Below are positions 31,301 through 40,423 of a stretch of DNA of 64,000 nucleotides, in pieces. Within the stretch, counting starts at the first letter, position 1; each line of letters opens with the position of its first letter. The position numbers and the translations under genes were made by a program. Where the stretch lies: positions 1 to 64,000 of the forward strand of contig JAGMUV010000033.1 of assembly GCA_020744425.1 (NCBI GenBank). Direction: 5' to 3'. Source of the DNA: Dactylonectria macrodidyma (taxonomy: Eukaryota; Ascomycota; Sordariomycetes; Hypocreales; Nectriaceae). Below the pieces are notes generated by a model. That model ran no database searches, was not told where the DNA came from, and saw only the letters and a program-made list of their open reading frames with translations.

Positions 31301-33574
31301 CGGATAACCGAGGATTCACCACCCTCACCATCTAACGTGCGGAGGGCTGCAGCAATTCACAAAGCAATGAAGGAACTGCAGCACCTACAAGCCAAACGCA
31401 AGGTCCAGGAAGCGCTGGCCGCCCGCAACGGGCCTGACATGGCCCCTACGATCAGCCTACCACTGCAATCACAGGTCCGCGTGTGGCGCGAGAACAAGGG
31501 ATGGCAAGGCCCTTTTACCCTGATTGCAACTGCTGGCCAGACTTGCACTCTGCAACTGCCACACGGCCCACGAGACTTCCGCTCTACTGCCGTCAAGCCA
31601 TGGCACGATGATCCCGAAGACCAAGTGCTTACTACATCACCTACGTCAGCAGTAATAGCAGCCGAAAATAACACTATCCACGACAAGATCATCGTTTCTA
31701 CTACGCCCGATACCCCCCCCCAAGCCCAAGCCCAGCCCAGACGTGGCCCAGGTCGACCCGGGAAGTCACATCTCCCGCAGCAGGCGACCTCACAAGACCC
31801 AATTCCCCAAAGACGGAGACGCGGGCGTCCCAGAAAACACCCACTTGCCCCCGTGGAACAGGACGAACCGCCACAACAGCACTCCGTATACATCAGCGAA
31901 ACGGACGTCAGCTTGCCCATCGTGTGTACGGTAGCGTACCTATCGTCGAAGGAACAGGACGATCAGGCCTTGGTTGCTATATTGCGTGCTGAAGGCATTA
32001 TAACAGCTCCTGGAGAGCCGTTTGTAGCATCCACGTACAAGGAGATCGACGCCCTCATCAGCAGAGGCGTATTTGAGTTCGTTCCATTCGATCCGAAACA
32101 GCACTCGGGCACCCGCATCTTCCGCTCCCGGATCGTCAACGAACTCAAAGGCAAGGGCACCTCACAGCCCTACGAGAAGTCACGCCTCGTCATCCAGGGC
32201 TTCGCAGACGACGGAAAACGCACTATTTTAACGCAAGCACCTACAATTCAACGGTCCAGCCAACGGTTGATCCTCGCACTTGCACCATCTCTGCTACTTC
32301 GTGGCCAGCACCTATGGCTACGAGACATCACGCAGGCGTATGTCCAGGCGGCTATGCCGCTGAACCGCACCATCCTCGCCAAGCTGCCGACACAGATACA
32401 GCACCACTACCCGGACAACACCATCATGAAGGTGGTGAAACCGCTGTACGGCATCGCCGAGGCAGGCACTTACTGGTGGGCCACGTACTACGCCCACCAT
32501 AGAGAAAAGCTCCAGATGGAAACATCTACGTACGACCCGTGCCTGCTTATAACTACCAAGGAAAACCAGCACTTCGGCATCGTTGGCATGCAAACGGACG
32601 ACACCATCGGCGTGTCAGATGAAGCGTTTGACCGACATGAAGATACTGCCTTGCAGGCAGCCAGCTTTACCGCAAAGCCCAAGGAACGCCTACAACCGGA
32701 CAAACCGCTTGCCTTCAACGGCGGGACCATCACACTGTGTGCAGCAACCGGTATCATACAACTACGGCAAAAGGGGCAAGGCGAAAAACTGCAGCTCCTA
32801 GAGATCACCCCTGAATCAACCGCTGCTTCCATCAAGGCCCAGTACACCGAACAGCGTGCGCGCGGTGCATACATTGCATCCATCTGCCAACCCGAGGCCT
32901 GCTACGACCTGTCTGCTGCAGCGCAGCACCAAGAGCCAACTCTCGAGCAGGCGAAGGCGCTGAATCAGCGTCTGCAATGGCAAATAGACCACCAAGACCG
33001 CGGCATCCGGTACCTGCCCATCGACCTGTCAACTGCGAAGCTGTTCGTCTTCGTAGACGGGTCTCTAGCAAATAACCCTGACCTGACATCTCAGCTTGGA
33101 TTTGCGATCATCCTAGGCAACGAAACAGCAGTTAGCGACGATACCTTTACGCTAACTGGCAACCTTGTGCATTACAGCTCCACAAAGTGCAAACGCATTA
33201 CCCGTAGTTCCTTGGCTTCAGAGGTCTATGGCATGGTGGCAGGCGTGGATATGGCCTACGTTATTACAAACACCATCAATCAAGTGCTAGAACGCCTGGA
33301 TCTCCCAGCAGTACCCACCATTGCATGCACCGATTCGTACTCACTATACGAGTGCCTGGTAAAGCTCGGAACAACGCAAGAGAAACGGCTGATGGTCGAT
33401 ATAATGGCACTTCGGCAGTCATACGAACGCCGAGAGCTGTTTGAGATCCGTTGGATCAGCGGTGAAGACAACCTAGCAGATGCCTTTACTAAGAACAGCT
33501 GCAACAAGGCGTTTGAGCGCTTCATGGATACGGCAACTGCTGTGATTCGGATGGAGGGATGGGTCGCAAGGTGA
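28397..33574 (+). CDS. copia Gag-Pol polyprotein
   Basis: One 1725-residue frame. Gag ends with a fungal-type zinc knuckle variant (CYVCNKPDCWSTRH near residue 475). Then come the aspartic protease (LPDTGASG near 630) and the GAG-pre-integrase HHCC region (HRRCGHPSV to CSQCQLHG). The integrase core has Asp in VVDVVTLDD, Asp in CDAGTNF and Glu in NSIGKIERAH. Reverse transcriptase follows (WLRDITQAYVQA, LYGIAEAGTYWW, active site MQTDDTIG where YVDD is common elsewhere). RNase H has FVFVDGSLANN, SLASEVYG and ACTDSYSLYE, ending with the LADAFTK region. The order protease-integrase-RT-RNase H defines Ty1/copia. No frameshift or stop is seen. Gag and Pol are in one frame, so any Gag excess must come from processing or other means. 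Confidence 0.95.
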   Translation: MTSETPDSSQSSDNSSGDTLKGTSRGTPIPEEYQDFIDPALWGKLNLLDLDDESNPPSEQHIGSFILFNVTAYKRQGLYGRYLWARAYDDFEEFEEQHFRVNKKACKILRSFMLEQGIWMGTNRQAHAINVATALQQYHVWTDLEIEQTASKYPRFLNNLDKIPRFREHLKEDPAVLAKAAVTAPVRPLQLQLPSPENTTPPPAPAIHHQQQQQLQYDTPRHTAPLTATDTPTEPDVPTSRQVTDLSKMYTDDNKYGGDIYDVLENKLLIFRDFCGKVSIPQTQFSHVFSLMLKGRALRFYFSNLARTRPVMQFTHMVQQTLQHFEPEEMQQTYLSEWRSITLAKMITEHPAKSKSEVFELLLERITLLHSALPTVSGSRIALKEQIINACYGQPECANALYRPAVDCEGVIQQIRGSIKLAASTQHFHTAATLPQEPTSNPVQYWTDRTFRGQGRDTKYGNRGSNPSSQSKKCYVCNKPDCWSTRHTADERTQAYRKFRTNRAATSTSQSSYKAFLTWHEGPEPTVTLSRSGSPDLVQQYFQELADSRNNEPSSEEDAAWEDSQQFFTSYFTSTTTIDGPALANQLANQAMYHAFTGRLPTAPTYTTESAYAFTLQARYRDIFQGILPDTGASGLSTAGNQQFIALQKQLPSLALNQTAAGSKITFGAGPPTYSTGTIDVPTPLGQMVFHVVPADTPFLLCLADMDRMGITFDNLANVLRKGALTVPVIRKWGHPWMLLQPEIPLAFNHLTEAELRRVHRRCGHPSVQRLYDLLYKAGHDVEINAIRALTDICSQCQLHGTPPNRFKFTLRDDYEFNYEIVVDVVTLDDGKVLHVVDTATSFTAARFLRSLSAQDTWDALRLCWIDVYQGPPDWIVCDAGTNFHAAEFKAAARAAGISVKEVPIEAHNSIGKIERAHPALRRAYYIIRSADNTVLPESALQMAVKAINDTAGPNGLVPTLLVFGSYPRITEDSPPSPSNVRRAAAIHKAMKELQHLQAKRKVQEALAARNGPDMAPTISLPLQSQVRVWRENKGWQGPFTLIATAGQTCTLQLPHGPRDFRSTAVKPWHDDPEDQVLTTSPTSAVIAAENNTIHDKIIVSTTPDTPPQAQAQPRRGPGRPGKSHLPQQATSQDPIPQRRRRGRPRKHPLAPVEQDEPPQQHSVYISETDVSLPIVCTVAYLSSKEQDDQALVAILRAEGIITAPGEPFVASTYKEIDALISRGVFEFVPFDPKQHSGTRIFRSRIVNELKGKGTSQPYEKSRLVIQGFADDGKRTILTQAPTIQRSSQRLILALAPSLLLRGQHLWLRDITQAYVQAAMPLNRTILAKLPTQIQHHYPDNTIMKVVKPLYGIAEAGTYWWATYYAHHREKLQMETSTYDPCLLITTKENQHFGIVGMQTDDTIGVSDEAFDRHEDTALQAASFTAKPKERLQPDKPLAFNGGTITLCAATGIIQLRQKGQGEKLQLLEITPESTAASIKAQYTEQRARGAYIASICQPEACYDLSAAAQHQEPTLEQAKALNQRLQWQIDHQDRGIRYLPIDLSTAKLFVFVDGSLANNPDLTSQLGFAIILGNETAVSDDTFTLTGNLVHYSSTKCKRITRSSLASEVYGMVAGVDMAYVITNTINQVLERLDLPAVPTIACTDSYSLYECLVKLGTTQEKRLMVDIMALRQSYERRELFEIRWISGEDNLADAFTKNSCNKAFERFMDTATAVIRMEGWVAR

Positions 33575-33589
33575 TGATTTTCATAAGAA

Positions 33590-33670
33590 CCAGCTGTCCC
33601 AAGAGCTGGCTGCGCGGGCGCAGCCCTAACAGGACCAGGAAGCTCCGGCCGAGATACGGGCGCCGGAGCT
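33590..33670 (+). other. Three consecutive stem-loops downstream of gag-pol
   Basis: CCAGCT/AGCTGG (33590-33595, 33604-33609), GGCTGCG/CGCAGCC (33608-33614, 33619-33625) and AGCTCCGGC/GCCGGAGCT (33641-33649, 33662-33670) follow one another between the stop codon and the 3' LTR. A role in the retrotransposon RNA, for example packaging or 3' processing, is only a possibility. Confidence 0.7.
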
Positions 33671-33773
33671 GCGATGCTGAATACGCAGTTACGGAATCAG
33701 GCTTGCGGGAGTTACTGCTTCTTTTATATATCTAGGTGATCCTGGGCCCTGGCACAAAATTGAAGACTGCCAG

Positions 33774-34034
33774 TGTTGGAATATCACTAACACTGCCAGG
33801 GCTAGCGCCAGGATCGTAGGCACCCACGTGTGTAGACCACAGCTAGTAACAGCTGTAAGGGCACGTGCAGGTGCCTCCCTGCTAGATATAGGGCCACTTC
33901 GTGGCCCTATTACCTAGCCTAGATTCTGTTCTTAAGACATCAAGTAAAACACCAAGTTAACCATCACGGTTTTGACGTCTCACCCGCCCGAAAGAGCAAT
34001 TGCTATAACAGCAGGATACCTGAGTTATCCAACA
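33774..34034 (+). repeat. 3' LTR
   Basis: 261 bp. I see two differences from the 5' LTR (AACACTGCC for AACACCGCC; TTAAGAC for TTTAGAC), which indicates a young insertion. Confidence 0.95.
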
Positions 34035-34757
34035 GTGACCAAGGCGTCACGACGGAAAGGGTGAATACCGGGCTATGCCCCTCCTCGGCCAGCCCCCAGC
34101 AAATGAACGTGAGAATCACGTCACCTTGGATCCAAAAAATTGGGCTGATCCTACCAATGGCCAAGCCTAGAACAAGTTTTTCGGCCATGGGATCTCCAAC
34201 CGAACGTTTGCCTCGGCCCGTTGCGCTATACCGAACGAGACATGGCCTGAAGAGCGCCATGGGTCCATACAACATCACGATGATCTCAAGACGTCGTTCA
34301 TGATCTCGTTCGTGAACGCAAGGACGGCGACCAGCAGCATGTGGGAGCTTGAGCGAGCCAAGGGTTGTCCTCAGTGACAGGGTAGACAAGAAGACGAAGA
34401 CTCGAACGGTCATCGGCAAGATCGCCTAGACTGATTGGTGGTTCATGAAAGGAGACTGCTTACCACTTGGAAGGCCCTCGTCAGATGTCGTTCGATCGCC
34501 TGGTAAAGTGAAAGAAGATCGAGGTATGGAGCTTTTGCCACAATCCGTGCTGATGGTGCTGCGAAACTTTCCACGTCAAGCGGACTGTTATGTAACGAGT
34601 TGAACCTTTCGCGTCAAGACTTGTTGTGATACAGTGGCGAGGTGGCAAAACAAACCCCTGATTTATTTGCAGGACGTCCACGAAGATGGACTCTTCGCAG
34701 AGGTTTTCGAGACGACATAACTGAGGCTGTTAAATGACGATGGCATCATCACCTTCA
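34035..34757. other. Right flank of the copia element, no recognised gene
   Basis: A minus-strand frame (34419 down to the LTR, continuing about 10 codons into it) is open for 138 codons, contains hydrophobic stretches and resembles no family I know. The plus strand likewise has an open frame (34061-34303). Either may be a fragment of the sequence into which the retrotransposon or its recombinant was placed. Confidence 0.35.
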
Positions 34758-36252
34758 TCAACAGGCAAGCAAGGCGCGGCGACAAGCCGCAAGAAGTCTG
34801 AGGGGAAGCAGAAACAGCTTCAACATGAACCCGAGCAAATGCATCAAGAAGAGGACGGCAGCGAAGAACAAGAAGACAAGCACGAGCAGGCTGAAAGGGG
34901 TGCGACGCATGCCATCTGGCTCGGCGGTCAAGCTATCTGTCGAAGCCCGACGGTGCAAATCAAGATCTTCAAAACTCTCAGAGCCGTACCGGCCTGAGTC
35001 TGCATCAGCATCCAGCATATCCTCGTCCTCTGTGCCGAAGAACCTGGGCAATACCTTGGATGGATGAGGCGTCTCTTGTGATGAGGATGGCAGGACAATA
35101 GGATTACGGAAGACGCCAGTGCTGTATATTATCGCCGTCTCTGGGAGCTCCAGCATATCTTCTCGGTGCTTGAGCGTTGTCGATGGAAGCATCGTAATGG
35201 TTTTTCCGTCGGAAGGCAATGTGTTCTTTCCCTTCTTCGACTTCTCCCTGATCAGGGAAGCCCGCTTTCGTGGCCGCGCCAGCTTCATCATGACGCCGTC
35301 ATCGGAATTGCTGTCGCTAAATTGATCGATATCAATATCGTCGTCGCAGCCCTTAACCTCGACGGCTATACATTGCTCGACTTTGTCATTGAAGTGGATG
35401 TGTTTTCGCTCGACACCTGGCGATGAGATCCCAGAGGATGCTGGCATCGGCAACATACTAGTGGTATCGTGGCTCATTCGTGAAGAGAAGGGGAACATGG
35501 CATAATCCGTCGTCGCTGCTCGATCAAGAGTAGGCTTTGTTAATCTCCAACCATCTTCCTCCTGCTCTTGGACCACTGCTGCTCTCTGCTGAAGGAATAC
35601 TGATGATGACAAAGGCCTCTGCAGCATGATGGCGGACACGCTCCTTTTCTTCAGAATGGGCTTTTTGTTGATGTTGACGGGTGAGTTGGACTTAGATAGT
35701 GAGACACTGGAAGGCTCAGTCTGTGTACAGTAGATCTTGTTTGCACCCGGTTGAAGGGGGCCATAGAGCCTATTCACATCATCCTTCAGCCTACACAGAG
35801 TTAGCTTAATATTTGTACCGAATTCCATCATATCCTTACCAGTTGAGCGTCTCGGGAGACACAGTCTTCAGGTTATTCTTGCCTTTCATCCATGCTCTCC
35901 AGGACGCATTCTCTAGACGGGCACTATTCGGGTACTCTGCTCGGCGGGAGGTGATATATTTCCGTGATGACCAGATGTCTTCCTCCTGCCAGTCGTGAGA
36001 AAGGTAATCGACATTCCTCCACGGGCGGACGTTCACATAACTGTCACCTCCATCGGGCTGAATGAGCTCTGGTGACTCTGGAGTCCCCGGTCTTGACGTA
36101 TCCTCCGGGTTATCATAGTCGGCAGGCGAGACAGTATACGCGTCGCCCATCTTGGGACTCGGTGAGGTTTCCAGGCTATCGTCCGGTGCCACACAAAAAT
36201 TGTCTTTCGGGAATGGAGGTAACAAATAGTGCTCTTCCGACCGCTCGGCCAA
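34758..36252 (-). CDS. DUF1752 / Reg1-like protein phosphatase regulator, 5' end unclear
   Basis: Two exons, complement(35841-36252) and complement(34758-35790), with a 50-bp intron (GTAAGG, branch GCTAAC, TGTGTAG) that joins SPETLNW to LKDDVNRLYGPLQPG. Exon 1 holds the conserved block YLSHDWQEEDIWSSRKYI to ASWRAWMKGKNNLKTVSPE. Exon 2 has KKPILKKRSVSAIMLQRPL and ERKHIHFNDKVEQCIAVEV, typical of fungal proteins related to Reg1/Hex2, which target type-1 phosphatase in glucose regulation. The upstream frame around 36252 opens without an ATG. A related reading (NNDAWNARLSRRSSRSPS) lies one frame away, so there may be a frameshift or an unrecognised exon; the first in-frame ATG is 36150. The C-terminal 50 residues are unusually hydrophobic (FSLLVLVFLFFAAVLFLMHL), like a membrane anchor. 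Confidence 0.75.
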
Positions 36253-37251
36253 GAAGTGGACGGTGAACGGCTAGACCGGCGCGACAGCCTTGCATTCCAG
36301 GCGTCGTTATTTGAACCCAAGCAGGATCTTGGTTGTGCATTTCTGGTTGAGTTTCTTGGAAGCCGGCATGGGTCGATGGAGCACGAGCTTCATGAATTGG
36401 GAGGAGCACTTGTAGGTGCGTCGGGATGGTGTTGGCAGGCTGTAGATACCTGGAAATGACTTGGATTCTCTCTTGCACATGTGATTGTGTGGGATTGTAA
36501 TGAAGTCTGTCAGTGACGTCGCCACTGACGAGGCTCGTTGTATTACTGACGTGAGATTGTTGAGCAAGCCATCAGCACCAATCAGACGTCACTAATTAGG
36601 ACGGACATGGCCAAAAGGGCGTCTCCCCCGCGCCCCAAAGAGCGTCAGCAATTAGGGTCGGCCGACGCGAGTCTAGGAGCTGAGTGGACGATCTGACGCC
36701 TAGGACGCTGGCTCGGAAGTCAATGGGTTGAGATTGGCCTGTGAGGATGTCAGCAGCAAATCGACTTTTCGGCAACTGGTGGTCACATCACGTGTTTTAT
36801 ATATGCATGAGTCTGCGTCGATTCTACGGCTGTTCAACCCTCACCATCCTTTACCTCACCATTCCTTTTCTTCGAAAGGCTCCTAATGAAGATTTACATT
36901 ATCTGACTACTCATGTCGGCTAGCCAACAGTCGCTTTGTACTCATTGTCAGAAACCTTGGACTTCTGGTGTCTATCGTACGTGTAATGATTGTAGAACAC
37001 ATGCAGTCTGTCCATGACGCTTGTTCCGCTCGTGTGGCTGTTTGCTCATCTTTTAACCCCGCCCACATCACCTCACCGACTGAAAAGCTCATTAATGATA
37101 CGGCTTTTACCTACCCCTCATCCACCCACTCAAGTCTTTCTTGCACACAAGCTTGCACACAAGCTTGCACACAAGCTTGAACACAGACTTCAGATTGATT
37201 CAGTCCTCACAATCAGTCTTTTGCAATTATCGTTGCCGGAAAGGACTCATC
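36253..37251. other. Intergenic region between divergent Reg1-like and MYND genes
   Basis: Should contain both promoters and the missing 5' part of the Reg1-like gene. Apart from a 12-bp tandem repeat just before the MYND gene, I see nothing recognisable. Confidence 0.4.
37140..37187 (+). repeat. 12-bp tandem repeat before the MYND gene
   Basis: Three perfect copies of CTTGCACACAAG and a fourth imperfect one (CTTGAACACAGA). They lie 65-110 bp upstream of the chosen start codon. An ATG inside the array is in frame but would add a low-complexity HTSLHTSL tail. Confidence 0.85.
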
Positions 37252-37986
37252 ATGGCCTATGTATGCACCAGCTGCAAAAAGTCGCTGCCGGAGGTCGACC
37301 TCAAGCGGTGCGCAAAATGCTCCACGACCCCGTACTGCTCCAGGGACTGCCAAAAGGCAGACTGGAAGGCCCACAAGAGAATTTGTGGCAGACAAGCCGA
37401 TGCCACGACATCGTTTTCAGATGGGCCTGCAACCGCAAATTTATCGCCTCCGAAGGGGTTGGAACAAGGTGTCGCCTGCCCCTTCACTCGCCTTGATAAT
37501 GGCACTTGGCTCCATGACCGATCGGAGAAGGATGTCTATGGGCTGCTCATCGACGCTTACCGCTTACGCGTGGAGGACGTGTACAGCATGGAAGGCGAGG
37601 CGGACACAGACAGTATCTATGGCGGCGCTGCCGACGGGTTGCGTGGCTTCCAGCGCTTTCTGGAGCGCGTCGTGGCTTGTCCTGGTCTGCTGCCACCGTG
37701 GTGGGATGCCAAGAAGAAGAGGGATTGCGAGCTACTTGGTATGACTCCGTCGCAGTGGTACGACCTGCGAAGCGCTGTGCATAAGAGCGACATCATTGAG
37801 AACTACGGCGACTCTCAATTCCCGATGCAGCTTCGCATGTTTGCCGAGGCAGTGTACGGTCAAGCTCCGGGGGGGACAAAGGGGACGGCAATGAGGCAGA
37901 TAATGGTCGCAATGGAGCAGGGCAGAGCAGGAGGCATGCACTCGCACATGATGGATATGTCACCAGCTATGTCTGGTCGACGTTGA
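37252..37986 (+). CDS. MYND zinc-finger protein
   Basis: 244 residues from ATG 37252 (MAYVCTSCKKSLPEVDL). The MYND finger occupies residues 5-44 with the pattern CxxC...CxxC...YCSRDCQ...HKRIC. It is followed by a conserved fungal region of unknown function: FTRLDNGTWLHDRSEKDVYGLLIDAYRLRVEDVY, SIYGGAADGLRGFQRFLE, LLPPWW and QFPMQLRMFAEAVYG. MYND fingers bind proteins, so it may be an adaptor; no SET domain is present. An upstream in-frame ATG (37141) lies in a tandem repeat and is a less likely start. No intron is needed. Confidence 0.8.
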   Translation: MAYVCTSCKKSLPEVDLKRCAKCSTTPYCSRDCQKADWKAHKRICGRQADATTSFSDGPATANLSPPKGLEQGVACPFTRLDNGTWLHDRSEKDVYGLLIDAYRLRVEDVYSMEGEADTDSIYGGAADGLRGFQRFLERVVACPGLLPPWWDAKKKRDCELLGMTPSQWYDLRSAVHKSDIIENYGDSQFPMQLRMFAEAVYGQAPGGTKGTAMRQIMVAMEQGRAGGMHSHMMDMSPAMSGRR

Positions 37987-38849
37987 GGAAGAGAGCGACG
38001 CGAGACCTTTGGGATGTGCCCTTCCTCAGCTATCGACCATATTTATCGAAGAATGCCAGCCCAGCTGGTAGCTTTGCAGCGCATGGCCCCGAGGCCAGAG
38101 AGCTCTGCTTTGGACCCCGCCATCGTCGGGGCGGTGGCGGTTGCAGGGTTGGGGGGAGGGGAAAGAGGTAGCCAGCAAAAGAAACCATTGACGTCCACTC
38201 GTGGGGGGGTAGGGCGGTCTAGCCGTGCCACCGGGGATGCAAACGCAACCATTGCACGGAATCGAGTCGAAAAGTTCGGAGGGATTTTCAGGATAAGACA
38301 GGAAGAGCTCGGCCGATGATTGATTTATCGGCTGTGCTTGGTGAGTATAGACCGTAGTGGGGCTTGATCGAAGGGCAGTTCCCAGTGAGCGGAGTCAGAC
38401 AGAGAAGATTAGGCTTGGTCCATACATCCCTTAAGTGTTCCAAATTTTCTAAATGTCACGGGTTACCATTGGGTTTCGAAACCCCCTGCCTAAGATTTTC
38501 ATGGTCTGACTTAAACTTTTCAGGTACTTGGATCATCGTCGAGCCCGAACTTAATTCTCCCTTGCTTTGGTTACGGTACAGTACGGGTGCGACAGATAAT
38601 TGGCTAATTGGCGGAAGGTGGGGAGCGAGGAATGAACCAAGCTTGGGGCTGCAGTCACACCGATATCTGCTGAATAGGGTTCTGATCTGATGCGGTGGCG
38701 TTACTGCCCGGTAACGCAAACCAGGCTAGAAACCTGAATCGCAGCTTGGTAAAGGCTCGACGCTTCTTCCTCTAACATACGGAGTAATTAGCTAGAACTA
38801 CGGATCAATTAGTGAAGGTGCACTAGACTTGTCACGAGTAAATCTAGAA
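37987..38849. other. No recognised gene
   Basis: 3' side of the MYND gene and intergenic DNA. A palindrome GGGTTTCGAAACCC occurs at about 38471. Nothing else is recognised. Confidence 0.4.
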
Positions 38850-39071
38850 TTAACCAGAAACAGCCCCATCATCTTGATATTTGGTCAGTGCGTAAAACGA
38901 ATTCAGCGCGATGAGCTTCTCCTCGACCAGTGTGAGGCCCTTGAGCTCGTCGGGAAACATGTTCTCACAGCCAAGGCGGTTGTGAAGTTGGGCCGCTGGC
39001 GACAGGCCACCCCGCCTCAAGCAACGCATCTCCTTGAGTGCGCGAAGGCACATTGGATGTAGCCGCCCCAC
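38850..39071 (-). pseudogene. Helitron protein fragment (DUF6570 region)
   Basis: The minus-strand frame reads HPMCLRALKEMRCLRRGG and then PDELKGLTLVEEKLIALNSF. The second block matches the region of Helitron proteins where the complete copy at 10776-15782 has SLTMVEEMLIARVHV. Only this fragment is present. It shares its last 43 bp with the repeat found also at 22340. Confidence 0.65.
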
Positions 39072-39261
39072 AAGAACGTCAATACATTGAGGGACCTTAA
39101 AAAGCCGCCACAGCTAATTTTCTACGTATCTAATTCAGCCACTTCTTACATCATAGACATGGCACCCCAATTGAGCGTCAAAGGCCTTGAACAACGCCGC
39201 CGCCGCGGCCACAGCAGCAGCGGCAGGAGCAGCCGGGTCAACAAGGAAGCTAGATATCTAA
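39028..39261 (+). repeat. Second copy of the 234-bp Helitron/piggyBac repeat
   Basis: Counterpart of 22340-22573. Here both sides continue: Helitron sequence on the left and piggyBac coding sequence on the right. Confidence 0.85.
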
Positions 39262-40423
39262 TGCAGCTACAGGTATCTAGGAGCCGCCGTGAGCAAGACG
39301 CCGATAGCACCTACAGACCAGATATCAAGCCTACAGACGCCGTAGGCAGCCAATTTGAACCGTTTAACGTCCCGGACCGCGATTTCCTTGTACGGCAGCC
39401 ACTGCCACCAACGCCCCTACAGCTATTTCAACAATTTCTTCCTGAGCAGCTAGTTGAACAATGGGTCCGCTATACGAATGAGGCTCCGGCCCCAGAGCCG
39501 GGTCCAGGCCCGGCTATTCAATCCGGCAGATATGATCGTCAGAATCGTTGGAAATCAACGTCCGTTGCAGAGGTGTATATCTGGCTAGTAGGGTTACCTT
39601 TTTGACGTCATAAACCCCAACTTACCAATTGACGTCATAAACACCAACTGACTGGTAATTTACCGTCATAAACCTCCTTCCTAGCTAGGTTTAGTGACCT
39701 TTCCAAAAGAGGTTCGGGCTATGGGATCATAGGTTATTCCGGCCCCGAGGCCCAGCCGAGTACGTAGCAGAAGACACACGGCCGAAGTCCATTACTAAGG
39801 GTCAAATACTCCACTCAGGAAAATTGTATTGTATTTGTAGGTTTCACAAGGGTAGGGTTCGAACCACTGGTTGAAGCCGAAATAGTGCTGTATTTAGGCT
39901 TCGTATTGATGGATCTTCTGTTGTTGTATCATCTAACTAGCCAGCAGGTGCGCAGTGGGGAGATATGGATCTGTGCCCCATAGGCCGATAAGGCAGTCCC
40001 CTTATCGCTTCCAGGTGGGCGCACATACCACCTGCCGCATCCCATCTGCTGCTTGTATGTATCTTGGCCGCGATGTTCCAACAGTATTGTATTGTATTCA
40101 GATTTTCTAAAACAACTGAACTCTTTGATAACTCTCCTAATTGCCATTTTATCAGTTAGTAGTGCTTAGAATCACGTGATAAATGACACGTCATAAACCT
40201 CGGGTTTATGACCGTCATTTACCTGGAGGTTTTGGTAATTTACCTTCCGGTAATTTACCTCAAGGGAACCCTACTGGCTAGGCATCTTGATATGCATTCC
40301 GACCATCGTCAACGCCGGGGCCCGGCTAGGGCTCTAACGTGGTCCTTCCTCCTTGCAACGGCCCTTGCTAATAGCTTCCTTTTGCAGCTAAAAGGCCGGC
40401 CGGCTTGGACACCCTATAGGTAA
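39159..40423 (+). pseudogene. Internally deleted piggyBac-like transposase carrying a small hAT
   Basis: The N-terminal part (ATG 39159, MAPQLSVKGL) reaches the piggyBac-type block FLPEQLVEQWVRYTNEAP...SVAEVYIWL. There it is split by an insert at 39589-40273. Without the insert the frame continues WLGILICI as in piggyBac proteins. It then shifts to a C-terminal block (ARALTWSFLLATALANSFLL) equivalent to that of the relic at 743-1195. The whole catalytic middle is absent, so this is a non-autonomous derivative. Confidence 0.75.
39589..40273. mobile_element. Small non-coding hAT, 685 bp, with 8-bp target duplication
   Basis: The ends are TAGGGTTACCTT and AAGGGAACCCTA, flanked by CTGGCTAG on both sides (39581-39588 and 40274-40281). 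Subterminal repeats GACGTCATAAAC and GGTAATTTACC occur at both ends. No transposase sequence is recognised inside. A truncated end of a similar element (GGTAAATTACC twice, then GGAACCCTA) follows the piggyBac relic at about 40422-40462. Confidence 0.8.

Larger units (their letters stand above)
27663..34034 (+). mobile_element. Ty1/copia LTR retrotransposon, full length
   Basis: Two 261-bp LTRs (TGTTGG...CCAACA) differ at two positions that I see, bracketing a leader, one long gag-pol frame and a 200-bp tail. The five bases outside are CTTAT on the left (MULE sequence) and GTGAC on the right. No target duplication exists, and the right flank does not obviously continue the MULE frame. Confidence 0.93.

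Noticed and set aside
34061..34303. Plus-strand frame right of the copia element as the missing MULE C-terminus
   Set aside because: No SWIM-type Cys/His pattern, no target duplication and a frame start just inside the flank; similarity could not be shown.
39850..39870. GGTTCGAACC resembling a tRNA or SINE B box
   Set aside because: No A box at a fitting distance and no cloverleaf can be drawn; it sits in the small non-coding hAT, so it is probably a chance palindrome.
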